A stretch of 7,877 nt of DNA from an uncultured Mycoplasmatota bacterium (GCA_949527715.1 CATEWF010000048.1:1-7877); one strand, 5' to 3'. Counted from the first letter of the stretch, positions 1-6,324 are shown. The notes: generated by a model not told the origin, from the sequence alone. Numbers and translations: made by a program.

Positions 1-919
1 CAGTTTGTTCTAGGGAATATATAAAGCAACAATCATTTAGTTCTTTTCTTTGTTTACCATTTTCATCAACTAGGGATTCAAATATTTGTAATCTTTCTAA
101 ATAATCTTTCACTTTTTGTGGGCATTCTGGTTTTACTAAATAACTAAAGAAATGAGCGCCTGTATCATTATTTGCTCTAGGATGTTTTAAAATAGATAAT
201 CTTAATGCAGAAAATAAAGACCATTCTGGTAATTCATTCTTATTTCTCCTGTAATAAAATTCTGGAGCTTTTCTATCTGCATCGAATATAAAGTTTTCTT
301 TTGTTAAACTATTGTATAATTTATTAAATGTTTGTACATTTAAAGGCATTGAATGCCACTCTCCGTTAACACTGAATGATAATTTGTATTGATTTCTTTG
401 TGCTAAAGTAGCAACATGTTGTTGTAAGAAAGTCTTTAGTCGTCCACACAATTTACCTTTTCCATAGTTTGTTAAATTGTCAAAATTTATTGTCCATTCT
501 TCTGGATTACCATCTAAATAATGCATAATATTATCAACAATTTGATCTTGTCTTTCATCATTTGCATTTCGTTTTAATTGTCTATAACTTGTAGGTCTAG
601 GACCTTCTGAGTCATCTCTTGCTCTTCTCTGATTTTGAATATTGTTTCTAACATTATTTAAATAATTATCACCATCATTCCTTCTAGGTTGCTGTCTACT
701 TGTTCTTCCATCTGCAAACCAATATATATTTTCAATGTTATCAATTGGACCAGTGTATCCAAGTTGTTGAGCTTTGCGCTGAATAATTAATGTTAATCCT
801 CTTCGTGCATCATTTTCATTACCATTTCTTCTAACAAATTCTTGGAATGGGTAATTTCTATTAAATAATTTATTATAAACTTCTATTAATCTGTCGTTAG
901 ACGCTTGTGCAAAAGACAT
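1..919 (-). CDS. N-terminal part of large protein, candidate protein-primed DNA polymerase B (partial)
   Basis: An open frame of 306 codons begins at the ATG at 919 and runs off the left edge with no stop, so only the N-terminus is seen. It starts MSFAQASNDRL. Residues about 75-125 are rich in Arg, Asn, Gln and Asp and look disordered; residues 130-305 look folded. The segment around 276-305, with a LERLQIF stretch followed by LNDCCFIYSLEQ, resembles my memory of the region before the exonuclease domain in Maverick-type PolB proteins, where an N-C-L/F-I-x-A-L-like motif is common. No catalytic polymerase motif lies inside the window, so the assignment is inference. An Inr-like CTCATTTTT lies 22 bases upstream of the ATG, which supports this start. 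It is divergent from the small gene at 1019. Alternative: another large Maverick or viral protein. Confidence 0.5.
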   Translation of the reverse strand, partial: MSFAQASNDRLIEVYNKLFNRNYPFQEFVRRNGNENDARRGLTLIIQRKAQQLGYTGPIDNIENIYWFADGRTSRQQPRRNDGDNYLNNVRNNIQNQRRARDDSEGPRPTSYRQLKRNANDERQDQIVDNIMHYLDGNPEEWTINFDNLTNYGKGKLCGRLKTFLQQHVATLAQRNQYKLSFSVNGEWHSMPLNVQTFNKLYNSLTKENFIFDADRKAPEFYYRRNKNELPEWSLFSALRLSILKHPRANNDTGAHFFSYLVKPECPQKVKDYLERLQIFESLVDENGKQRKELNDCCFIYSLEQT

Positions 920-1018
920 CTTTTTATTTAATTTAAAAAATGAGCTAAAGAATTTGTAAGGTTTTTGGTCAGACTAAATTTTTAATTGAAAAAGTTATAA
1001 TTACTTCATTTATTATTA
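920..1018. promoter_or_regulatory. Divergent promoter with two initiator-like elements
   Basis: This 99-base AT-rich gap separates divergent genes. On the minus strand CTCATTTTT (complement of about 935-943) puts the Inr A at 941, giving a 22-base leader to the ATG at 919. On the plus strand CTTCATTTA (1004-1012) puts the Inr A at 1008, giving an 11-base leader to the ATG at 1019. Both fit the trichomonad Inr, TCA+1 Py (T/A). The short motif is expected fairly often in AT-rich DNA; its position, not the match alone, is the evidence. Confidence 0.5.
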
Positions 1019-1270
1019 ATGCTTGGTGACAACGATGTTAGAATCGTGATGGCTGATAGAAATATTGGTGATACACTTGAAAAGCTTAAAAATAGAAACA
1101 TTCTGGTTATTGCTGCTAATTGTACAAAAGTGTTCTTATTAGCGAAAGAAGTTTTCTCATTTGAAAGGTGTCCTGAAAACATCGATATGTCTCTTGAAGA
1201 ATTGGAAGATGTTAATAATTCCTTGATTACTTTAATCATTGCTCTTGCTGCTAAAAAAAGAGTTCTATGA
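1019..1270 (+). CDS. Small unknown protein, probably frameshifted near its end
   Basis: The frame encodes 83 residues starting MLGDNDVRIV, with mixed Val/Ile/Leu strands and helices typical of a small globular protein. I do not recognise a family. An initiator-like TTCATTT ends 9 bases before the ATG, supporting the start and strand; an overlapping open frame on the minus strand lacks such a signal and reads as low complexity. At 1253-1259 there is a run of seven A. Dropping one A continues the protein for 19 codons (EFYERNGREKLPENERVIK) to a TAA at 1317 that is followed by A, making the TAAA signal shared by neighbouring genes. The intact product would then be 99 residues. Codons are less AT-biased than in the methyltransferase and basic-protein genes. 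Confidence 0.55.
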   Translation: MLGDNDVRIVMADRNIGDTLEKLKNRNILVIAANCTKVFLLAKEVFSFERCPENIDMSLEELEDVNNSLITLIIALAAKKRVL

Positions 1271-1404
1271 AAGAAATGGAAGAGAAAAGCTTCCAGAAAA
1301 TGAAAGAGTAATTAAATAAACAATAATTTAATCTTATTTTTCATTTTAAAACTTATTATGCATGTAAAAACAAAAGAAAGTATTTAAAAAATGTAATTGT
1401 TTAT

Positions 1405-1701
1405 TTAATCTTTCTTAGTAAATATTTTTTGAAAATAGATCGCACGTTGACATGAGTTCTTTATATCTGAAACCTCGAATTTGTTGTCATCTACTTTACC
1501 TGATTTCTTAACCATAATGTAACCGGTATCATCATCTTCAATACGAAAATATTGATCTATATCTTCGATCGAAACTATCTGTTTGAGGTTCATGGCGACA
1601 TTAAAGTACTTGTTGTACCTATGTACAAACAATCTTTCAGTAAAAGTCTTTGCATCTTGGCATTTCTCCCAATAAAAGCTAGTAAATGTTCGTCGACTCA
1701 T
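1405..1701 (-). CDS. Unknown 98-residue protein, paralogue of the product of 1949-2149
   Basis: The product starts MSRRTFTSFY and holds HRYNKYF (27-33), MNLKQI (37-42) and QYF (50-52), a pattern shared with the next small gene on the same strand. It has no signal peptide or membrane segment and no family I recognise. It carries an extra C-terminal part (about 68-98, Lys-rich) that the shorter paralogue lacks. On the gene strand, TCATTTTA puts an Inr A at 1722, 21 bases before the ATG, and the stop is TAAAT, so both ends carry trichomonad-style signals. Conservation of the pair, including the MS-x-x-T start, argues that it is a real gene. Function unknown; small accessory or virion proteins are possible. 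Confidence 0.65.
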   Translation of the reverse strand: MSRRTFTSFYWEKCQDAKTFTERLFVHRYNKYFNVAMNLKQIVSIEDIDQYFRIEDDDTGYIMVKKSGKVDDNKFEVSDIKNSCQRAIYFQKIFTKKD

Positions 1702-1730
1702 TCTAGAAGCACAATATAAAATGAAGTGAT
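1702..1730 (-). promoter_or_regulatory. Initiator-like element for the 98-residue protein gene
   Basis: On the minus strand the leader reads ATCACTTCATTTTATATTG before the ATG at 1701. It offers two TCA-Py-(T/A) matches; the nearer, TCATT, gives a 21-base leader. This fits the trichomonad Inr layout. The call is by position and motif only. Confidence 0.4.
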
Positions 1731-1948
1731 AAAATAACGTGTTTAATTCAAAAAGTTTAACTTTTTCTTTATGAATTGTTTAACTATTGTCTTTTAATTA
1801 ATCTGATATAAAAAAATAAATAAAATTGTTTATTTAGCTTTTAATATTTGTTTTAAAATGTTTAATTTTGATTTTTAAGACTTGATATAAAAAAGATCAA
1901 AAAAGATATAAAAAGATAGAATTGATTAAAAGTAATTGTTTAGTAAAA
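1731..1948. other. AT-rich gap between paralogous small genes with GATATAAAAA repeats
   Basis: No convincing gene lies here. GATATAAAAA occurs three times, at about 1805, 1884 and 1905, the last two separated by a related GATCAAAAAA unit. The stretch follows the 3' end of the 66-residue gene on the minus strand, whose nearest TAAA (complement of 1939-1942) is a few bases past its stop. The repeats may be simple A/T drift rather than a functional site. Confidence 0.4.
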
Positions 1949-2149
1949 TTAGTACTTAACGAAGAATGTCATTTGAATATTTGGCTCGTATACTAATTCG
2001 AAGTAGTCTAAAGTTCCGATAGAATTGATGATCTCTTTTATATTCAATTTACAAGAAAAGAACTTGTTGTACCTATTCATGTAGTCGCCTATTTCATAGT
2101 ATGGCTCATCCAAGGTTTGATAAAAATCGTAGTAGGTCTTTTGGCTCAT
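1949..2149 (-). CDS. Unknown 66-residue protein, paralogue of the product of 1405-1701
   Basis: The product starts MSQKTYYDFY and contains NRYNKFF (25-31), LNIKEI (35-40) and LDYF (47-50), aligning along its length with the first two thirds of the 98-residue neighbour. That pairing is the best evidence that both are genes. It is acidic and rich in Tyr and Phe, with no membrane segment or known motif. On the gene strand TTTCATTATT places an Inr A at 2164, giving a 15-base leader. The stop TAA is not itself TAAA, but a TAAA follows within about ten bases. It may be a C-terminally shortened copy or a natural short form. Function unknown. Confidence 0.6.
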   Translation of the reverse strand: MSQKTYYDFYQTLDEPYYEIGDYMNRYNKFFSCKLNIKEIINSIGTLDYFELVYEPNIQMTFFVKY

Positions 2150-2168
2150 CCGTAAAAAAATAATGAAA
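2150..2168 (-). promoter_or_regulatory. Initiator-like element for the 66-residue protein gene
   Basis: The gene-strand leader TTTCATTATTTTTTTACGG precedes the ATG at 2149. TCA-T-T places the A at 2164, 15 bases before the start codon, matching trichomonad Inr spacing. Motif and position only. Confidence 0.4.
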
Positions 2169-2265
2169 TACGTTAAACGGTTTTCTTATGAAAAACTAAA
2201 TGATAAAATATCCGTTATTAAAAATAAGGTTAACAAAATAAAATATAAATTAATTAACTTTTTAT

Positions 2266-2523
2266 TTATTCTTGTGTTAGATTTATATGTAATTTATCAG
2301 TCAAACTTTTAGTAATGGGATAAAACTTAGTTATGTCTTCGTCAACTTTAATAGCAAAAGCATGAACTGCCTCAAGTAGGTACATTTGCAAAAGAAATGC
2401 TGGTGCTCTTTGTAAATCGATGTATAATTCCGTAGAAATACTTATTGCCTCATTCTTCTTTTCTTCAGTAGTATTCATTTTATTAATAATGTTCAAAGTT
2501 TCTTGTGGTAACTTTGTTTCCAT
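2266..2523 (-). CDS. Unknown small helical protein, 85 residues
   Basis: The product starts METKLPQETL and appears almost wholly helical. Residues about 31-60 form an amphipathic to hydrophobic helix (APAFLLQMYLLEAVHAFAI) that is short for a membrane span and contains Glu and His, so a packing or oligomerisation helix is more likely. I recognise no family. The stop is TAAAT, giving the usual TAAA signal. Just before the ATG is TCAAATG, which departs from the Inr consensus at +2, so its promoter is unclear. It lies 30 bases downstream of the protease-like gene on the same strand and may be read as part of the same block. Confidence 0.55.
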   Translation of the reverse strand: METKLPQETLNIINKMNTTEEKKNEAISISTELYIDLQRAPAFLLQMYLLEAVHAFAIKVDEDITKFYPITKSLTDKLHINLTQE

Positions 2524-2553
2524 TTGACAAAAATAAAAATAACCAAACCGTTT

Positions 2554-3051
2554 TTATTTGACTAGTCTTTGTTTAATTTGTGCTATATTAGAAACTTTAA
2601 TATTACTTACATTTTCATTTTCTACAATACATCTTACAAATTCTAATACTAATATTCCAGCATCAGAAATATTCTTTTGCTTTGGACAATTAACATATTG
2701 AATTTTAAAATTTTTCATACCGATATAATTCAAAAAGTTAATAAATTTCTCAGAAATAATTGGATGTTGTCCATTTAATGAATCATAAATTTTAATTGTT
2801 TTAGATGTTACAGCGATGTTTATTAATATCCAGTGTGAACTAAAATGAATAGGAATAAGTAAGTTGTCAAACTTTTTACTTTTAAGATCTTTTACGATCT
2901 TTAGATTAGAAACTGATTTAAACCCATCATAACCTGATAAAGTCACATAAAACGAAGGTGATACATGCCCTATTTTATCTTTCTTGTTCTTTTTAATTAT
3001 TCGATCAATGTTTTTGTTCATAAAATCATCACTTATTACTTCTTTTGACAT
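2554..3051 (-). CDS. Ulp1/adenain-like cysteine protease homologue with the catalytic Cys replaced by Ala
   Basis: The 165-residue product has the order of motifs of the C48/C5 (Ulp1, adenovirus protease) fold: SSHW with His73 and Trp74 (nucleophile-activating His, followed by the usual Trp), IYDSLNG with Asp90, and CPKQKNISDAG with Gln125 at the oxyanion position. In active relatives the last motif reads Q-x5-C-G, with Cys six residues after Gln in Ulp1; here that residue is Ala131 (codon GCT, two changes from Cys), followed by Gly132. His, Asp and Gln are kept, so the fold should form but peptide cleavage should not. The protein is compact, close to adenain (about 200 residues) in size. Its gene starts 18 bases after the methyltransferase stop on the same strand, without a clear Inr, and ends in TAAA. 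Possible roles are substrate binding, regulation of an active protease, or a virion component. Fold confident, function inferred. Confidence 0.75.
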   Translation of the reverse strand: MSKEVISDDFMNKNIDRIIKKNKKDKIGHVSPSFYVTLSGYDGFKSVSNLKIVKDLKSKKFDNLLIPIHFSSHWILINIAVTSKTIKIYDSLNGQHPIISEKFINFLNYIGMKNFKIQYVNCPKQKNISDAGILVLEFVRCIVENENVSNIKVSNIAQIKQRLVK

Positions 3052-3069
3052 TTATAATTAAAAAAATAT

Positions 3070-3981
3070 TTATTCTTCTTCTTCATTAATAATTTCTTCC
3101 ATTGCTTCTTCCTCTTCCTCTTCTATACTATAATCTACATATTCATCAAATCGATATAAAATAACTTCCAAGTTTTCTGTAGTATCTCTACTTAAATGTC
3201 TTCGTTTATAAATAAATGTTTCAAAATCATTTAATTCTACACCTTGAGCCTTTAAAAAGTCTATAATTTCTAATAAACCTGATTTAGTCGAAGTATAATA
3301 TGAAAAGTATGATGTTTTTAATATTTCTAATGTTTTTAGTGAATCACGTAATGTCCATTCTTTTCCAGTATAACCATAATTATTAGTTTTATAATAAGGT
3401 GGGTCAGCTAAAAAGATTACATTTTCTTTATCAAGATATTCATCAAAAAGTTCTTCCCAGTCTTTAGAAACAAACTCAATACCTTCAATATAATCACTAA
3501 TATCTTCGTTATAAGGTTTTTTACAAATCTTATTCCAATAATACCTTTCTAAGAAATCCTTTTTATTAGTTGTATATTTACTAGAATAAAGTATTGATGC
3601 ACTAAGAGTAACCCAATCAACATAACCAGTTTGTTTATTTAATAAGTCATCTATCTTTTGTTTAACTTCATCATTAACCTTTTTCATTTTTTCTGAATCT
3701 TTTAATATTTCTTTTATTTTGTCTAACAATTCATTTGTTTGTTTAATATTATGAAGTCTTTCCATATAATTGTCATGATCATTGCATATAACTTTAGCAT
3801 TTGGAAAAACTTTATGAACTAAATACGATAAATAAAACGACCCGCCAAATAAGTCTACAAAAGTCATATTATCCCCATCAACTATTTTAAACAAAAACTC
3901 TAAAAACTTTTTACGTCCTGAAGCTTTATTACCTTGAAATGGTAAAGGTGGTAGCTTTCTAATTTGAGTTAAATCATCCAT
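3070..3981 (-). CDS. D12-class (Dam-like) N6-adenine DNA methyltransferase
   Basis: The 303-residue product should transfer a methyl group from S-adenosylmethionine to adenine N6 in DNA. Motifs in order: FQGNKASGRKKF (15-26, motif X at the N-terminus as in the alpha/Dam class), VDLFGGSFYLS (42-52, motif I, the cofactor loop), CNDHD (66-70, acidic end of motif II), and LADPPYY (191-197, motif IV DPPY catalytic loop). Residues about 85-175 between them form the target recognition part. The length is close to Dam-type enzymes (about 270-280), with an added very acidic tail of Glu from 286 to 303. All key residues are present, so it should be active; the target site cannot be read from sequence. 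An initiator-like TCATA puts the Inr A at 3987, only 6 bases before the ATG. It could mark the element's own DNA or act on host chromatin. Confidence 0.88.
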   Translation of the reverse strand: MDDLTQIRKLPPLPFQGNKASGRKKFLEFLFKIVDGDNMTFVDLFGGSFYLSYLVHKVFPNAKVICNDHDNYMERLHNIKQTNELLDKIKEILKDSEKMKKVNDEVKQKIDDLLNKQTGYVDWVTLSASILYSSKYTTNKKDFLERYYWNKICKKPYNEDISDYIEGIEFVSKDWEELFDEYLDKENVIFLADPPYYKTNNYGYTGKEWTLRDSLKTLEILKTSYFSYYTSTKSGLLEIIDFLKAQGVELNDFETFIYKRRHLSRDTTENLEVILYRFDEYVDYSIEEEEEEAMEEIINEEEE

Positions 3982-4069
3982 TTTTATGACAAAATAAAAA
4001 AGGCATTTAATAAATCATATTACTTTTTTTCTATTCATTCTTTAAAACAATTTCTTTTAAATGTAAAAA
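3982..4069. promoter_or_regulatory. Divergent promoter between methyltransferase and basic protein genes
   Basis: On the minus strand GTCATAAAA ends at the methyltransferase ATG and offers TCA+1TA with a 6-base leader. On the plus strand ATTCATTC (4033-4040) gives an Inr A at 4037 and a 33-base leader to the ATG at 4070, longer than the trichomonad norm. A first ATG at 4061 is followed at once by TAA, so translation must use the ATG at 4070. Confidence 0.45.
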
Positions 4070-4492
4070 ATGAGCAAAAAAGTCAAAAAGGTTCCAAAAA
4101 CTACTAAACGAAAGACTACAACAACTAAAAAACCTATTAGAAAACCTACTAACAAACGAGTAATTCATAAACAAAAACCATTTTTTGAAACATTTACAAA
4201 TACAGTTATAAGTACAGTTCCATTAACTACAACACCACCAATTATAATTAAAGAAGATGGGGAAAACTGGGCCGCTATTAGAAAGATTAGTGAGAGTGCT
4301 ATTAAATTTTATCGAGATTATCATGACATTAAATCATGTGATACAGAACTAGCAAGACGATTAAATGAAATTGAAGGAATTGCTAGAAACAATCATCTTG
4401 TTTCACATATTATTTATATTTTGAGATCAAGACAAAGTTTAATTGATAAATTGAGACAAATATATCGTTATGCACTTAAAAAGTCGAATTAG
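4070..4492 (+). CDS. Small basic protein, candidate DNA-binding core protein
   Basis: The 140-residue product has an N-terminal arm (1-36) made almost only of Lys, Arg, Thr and Pro, like histone H1 tails or adenovirus core proteins, then a Thr/Pro-rich linker (about 40-62) and a C-terminal helical part (65-140) with further Arg and Lys. No catalytic motif is present. The arm suggests electrostatic binding to DNA, perhaps packaged DNA. It lies 20 bases upstream of the 603-residue basic protein on the same strand; both share the lysine-rich start and a VPLT sequence after the arm (50-53 here, 89-92 there), which hints at a related architecture. Its stop is TAG, unlike the TAA of its neighbours, and the next TAAA overlaps the leader of the following gene. 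No family recognised. Confidence 0.7.
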   Translation: MSKKVKKVPKTTKRKTTTTKKPIRKPTNKRVIHKQKPFFETFTNTVISTVPLTTTPPIIIKEDGENWAAIRKISESAIKFYRDYHDIKSCDTELARRLNEIEGIARNNHLVSHIIYILRSRQSLIDKLRQIYRYALKKSN

Positions 4493-4512
4493 TTTATTTT
4501 TATGAAATTAAA

Positions 4513-6324
4513 ATGGGTAAAAGTGCACATGTTAAATTTGTTGATAAACGAGCAAAAATAGAAGAAACAATTAAAAATCAAGCAAAAAACAAAGTTCCTA
4601 GAAAACCAGCAATAAAAAAGGTTACTAAGAAAGTTAGACCAGCAAAAGTAGGAAATTCGATTGCATCTAAATTAAACAAAAAGGTAAGTAAACCTGCTAA
4701 AAAGATATTAAGAAAAGCTAAGAATTATAAACAACAACAAAAATCATCTGCACCTCCTACTAATATTATTGGAGGTGTTCCATTAACTATTAGAATTAAA
4801 AAATATATAAGTCTGTTAGATAACAAATCACCTACTTATGTAAATGATGTTAAGAAGTTTTTTGATGAGAGTGTGTTTAATGGTTTGGCTGAAAAACATA
4901 AAGCGAAATACGAAAAAATCTATAATAATATTATTAATAAATATAATAAAGCTAATGCAGTGAAAAAAATCAAGAAGATTAGAAACGTTGAAGCTAAAGC
5001 TAGAAAGACTATAAGAGAAAACTCTGAAAACTTATTGAATGACTATGAACAACATGTTAATAATTGTGTAAATTACTGGAACGGACTTGTTTTAAGAACT
5101 CGTTCTGATAAGGTTGAAGCATTAGAAAAACAAGAAGATAGATTAAAAGGAATTAAGAAAAATATTGCAAATGTAAAGAAAGCTAAAGTTAAAACTAAAG
5201 TTAAAAAATTAAAAGATAATGAAAAACGATTCAATCAAACTGCTAAAAGATATTATGGTGCTAAAAACATTAGAAATGCAAAAAGATTAACTAAAGTAGT
5301 TAAAGACCTTGAAAATCGATTTGATCAAGCTGATATTAGACTTAAAAAGGTTAAGGATAATATTAAAAATGCGAAAAGAGAACCTTCTCCAACTCCTCCA
5401 GAGCCATTTAAGCCAAAAAGTCCTCCACCTAAACCAGCGTTTAGCCCAATAAACCCATCTGAAATTCAAATAACTATTTATGATGAACCTAAAAAGACTA
5501 AGCCACCTTCACCAAAGCCAAAAAGTCCATCACCTTTAAAAAAAGTTAAAAAATATCAAGATCGTAAAAATCGATTAGATAAAGCTAATGATAGATATAA
5601 AAAAGTGACAAAAATGGCTGAACTTAAACCTAAAGTCAAAAAACTTCAAGCTCGTGAAAAACGATTTGTAAGTGCTAATAATAAATATAAACGTGTAAAA
5701 GAACTTGCTAATATAAGAAAAAATGGACTACCTAAAATAACAATTAACGCTTTAAGTCCTGACCAAATAGCAAAATATTTTAAATTATTATATGATAAAC
5801 AAATAGATAAACCAAATATACGTTATATTCCATATTCTCAATTAGATTTAATGGATGCAACCACATATAATAAGTTTATCAGAGGCCAAAAAAGGTATGA
5901 TTTCGAAAAAGCAGATGAAGTATGGCTGACTCAACAAACTGATGATGAAAAATATTGGAAGTTTGTGCGATTAATAAAACTAACTCCATTAGATTACAAT
6001 GTGGTTATTTATGACCCATTTAATGGAACAAAACTTCATATGTATAAGACTCAATTTGAAAATGCAGTTCGTGATTTTCTTAACACATTACATATAAGAA
6101 TAAAAGGCCCTATTAAATATGTCGATTGTCCAACAAGTAATGTAGAAAACCATACTTGCTATTATGTTGCAGAATTTATGAGACGAGTTATTTATAAACA
6201 AAGTATTGGTAAAAATTATGATGATGGTTTATTGTATAGAAAAATAAATTATGAATTACAAAATAATAAATTAGTTGCTGATGATTATATCAGACACTTA
6301 ATAAAAGATGGTAAAATGAAATAA
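4513..6324 (+). CDS. Basic repeat protein with C-terminal degenerate Ulp1-like domain
   Basis: The 603-residue product has four parts. Residues 1-84 are a Lys-rich arm with many Pro and Ala, likely DNA-binding. IIGG-V (85-89) fits the adenain-type (I/L/M)-x-G-G cleavage consensus. Residues about 95-403 are helical and include five Lys-rich repeats of about 28 residues, broken by a Pro/Ser linker (290-341). Residues about 405-600 contain a Ulp1-like module: YW (481-482) where active enzymes have HW, IYDPFNG with Asp501, CPTS (539-542) where Gln is expected, and TCY with Cys549. His and Gln are missing, so it is probably inactive. IKYVDCP here matches IQYVNCP in the protein from 2554-3051, suggesting common descent. 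No Inr precedes its ATG, and it starts 20 bases after the upstream stop. A structural core or scaffold role is inferred. Confidence 0.75.
   Translation: MGKSAHVKFVDKRAKIEETIKNQAKNKVPRKPAIKKVTKKVRPAKVGNSIASKLNKKVSKPAKKILRKAKNYKQQQKSSAPPTNIIGGVPLTIRIKKYISLLDNKSPTYVNDVKKFFDESVFNGLAEKHKAKYEKIYNNIINKYNKANAVKKIKKIRNVEAKARKTIRENSENLLNDYEQHVNNCVNYWNGLVLRTRSDKVEALEKQEDRLKGIKKNIANVKKAKVKTKVKKLKDNEKRFNQTAKRYYGAKNIRNAKRLTKVVKDLENRFDQADIRLKKVKDNIKNAKREPSPTPPEPFKPKSPPPKPAFSPINPSEIQITIYDEPKKTKPPSPKPKSPSPLKKVKKYQDRKNRLDKANDRYKKVTKMAELKPKVKKLQAREKRFVSANNKYKRVKELANIRKNGLPKITINALSPDQIAKYFKLLYDKQIDKPNIRYIPYSQLDLMDATTYNKFIRGQKRYDFEKADEVWLTQQTDDEKYWKFVRLIKLTPLDYNVVIYDPFNGTKLHMYKTQFENAVRDFLNTLHIRIKGPIKYVDCPTSNVENHTCYYVAEFMRRVIYKQSIGKNYDDGLLYRKINYELQNNKLVADDYIRHLIKDGKMK
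4765..4779 (+). other. Putative adenain/Ulp1-type cleavage sequence IIGG-V in the basic protein
   Basis: Codons 85-89 of the 603-residue protein read I-I-G-G-V, which fits (M/I/L)-x-G-G followed by any residue, the consensus of adenovirus protease; GG-x sites are also used by related viral proteases. It is the only Gly-Gly in the protein and lies exactly between the Lys-rich arm and the helical region. Cleavage would free a basic peptide of 88 residues, comparable to adenovirus core precursor processing. Inferred. Confidence 0.4.
5110..5721 (+). repeat. Five degenerate coding repeats of about 28 residues, split by a Pro/Ser linker
   Basis: Residues 200-403 of the 603-residue protein hold units beginning near 201, 230, 262, 345 and 375. 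The pattern is V-K-K-L-x3-E-K-R-F-x2-A-x2-R-Y-K-K-V-K, for example VKKLKDNEKRF (230-240), VKKYQDRKNRL (345-355) and VKKLQAREKRF (375-385). Units 3 and 4 are separated by a linker (nucleotides 5380-5535) with PKPKSPSP-like motifs. The units are diverged at DNA level, so this is an old protein repeat, likely a basic coiled coil. Confidence 0.7.

Noticed and set aside
1006..1239. Minus-strand open frame of 77 residues over the small gene at 1019
   Set aside because: It overlaps the better supported plus-strand frame, has a Ser/Phe/Leu-rich composition typical of a shadow frame, and lacks an Inr-like site before its start.
1805..1915. Repeated GATATAAAAA words as a possible CRISPR-like or origin array
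   Set aside because: Units are short, irregularly spaced and nearly all A/T, and there are no spacers of even length; simple sequence is enough to explain them.
2380..2420. Hydrophobic stretch of the 85-residue protein as a membrane anchor
   Set aside because: The run is interrupted by Gln, Glu and His and is better explained as a buried or amphipathic helix.
5287..5469. Minus-strand open frame of 60 residues rich in Trp, Arg and Phe
   Set aside because: It is the reverse reading of Pro- and Lys-rich codons of the 603-residue protein; no start signal and an unnatural composition.
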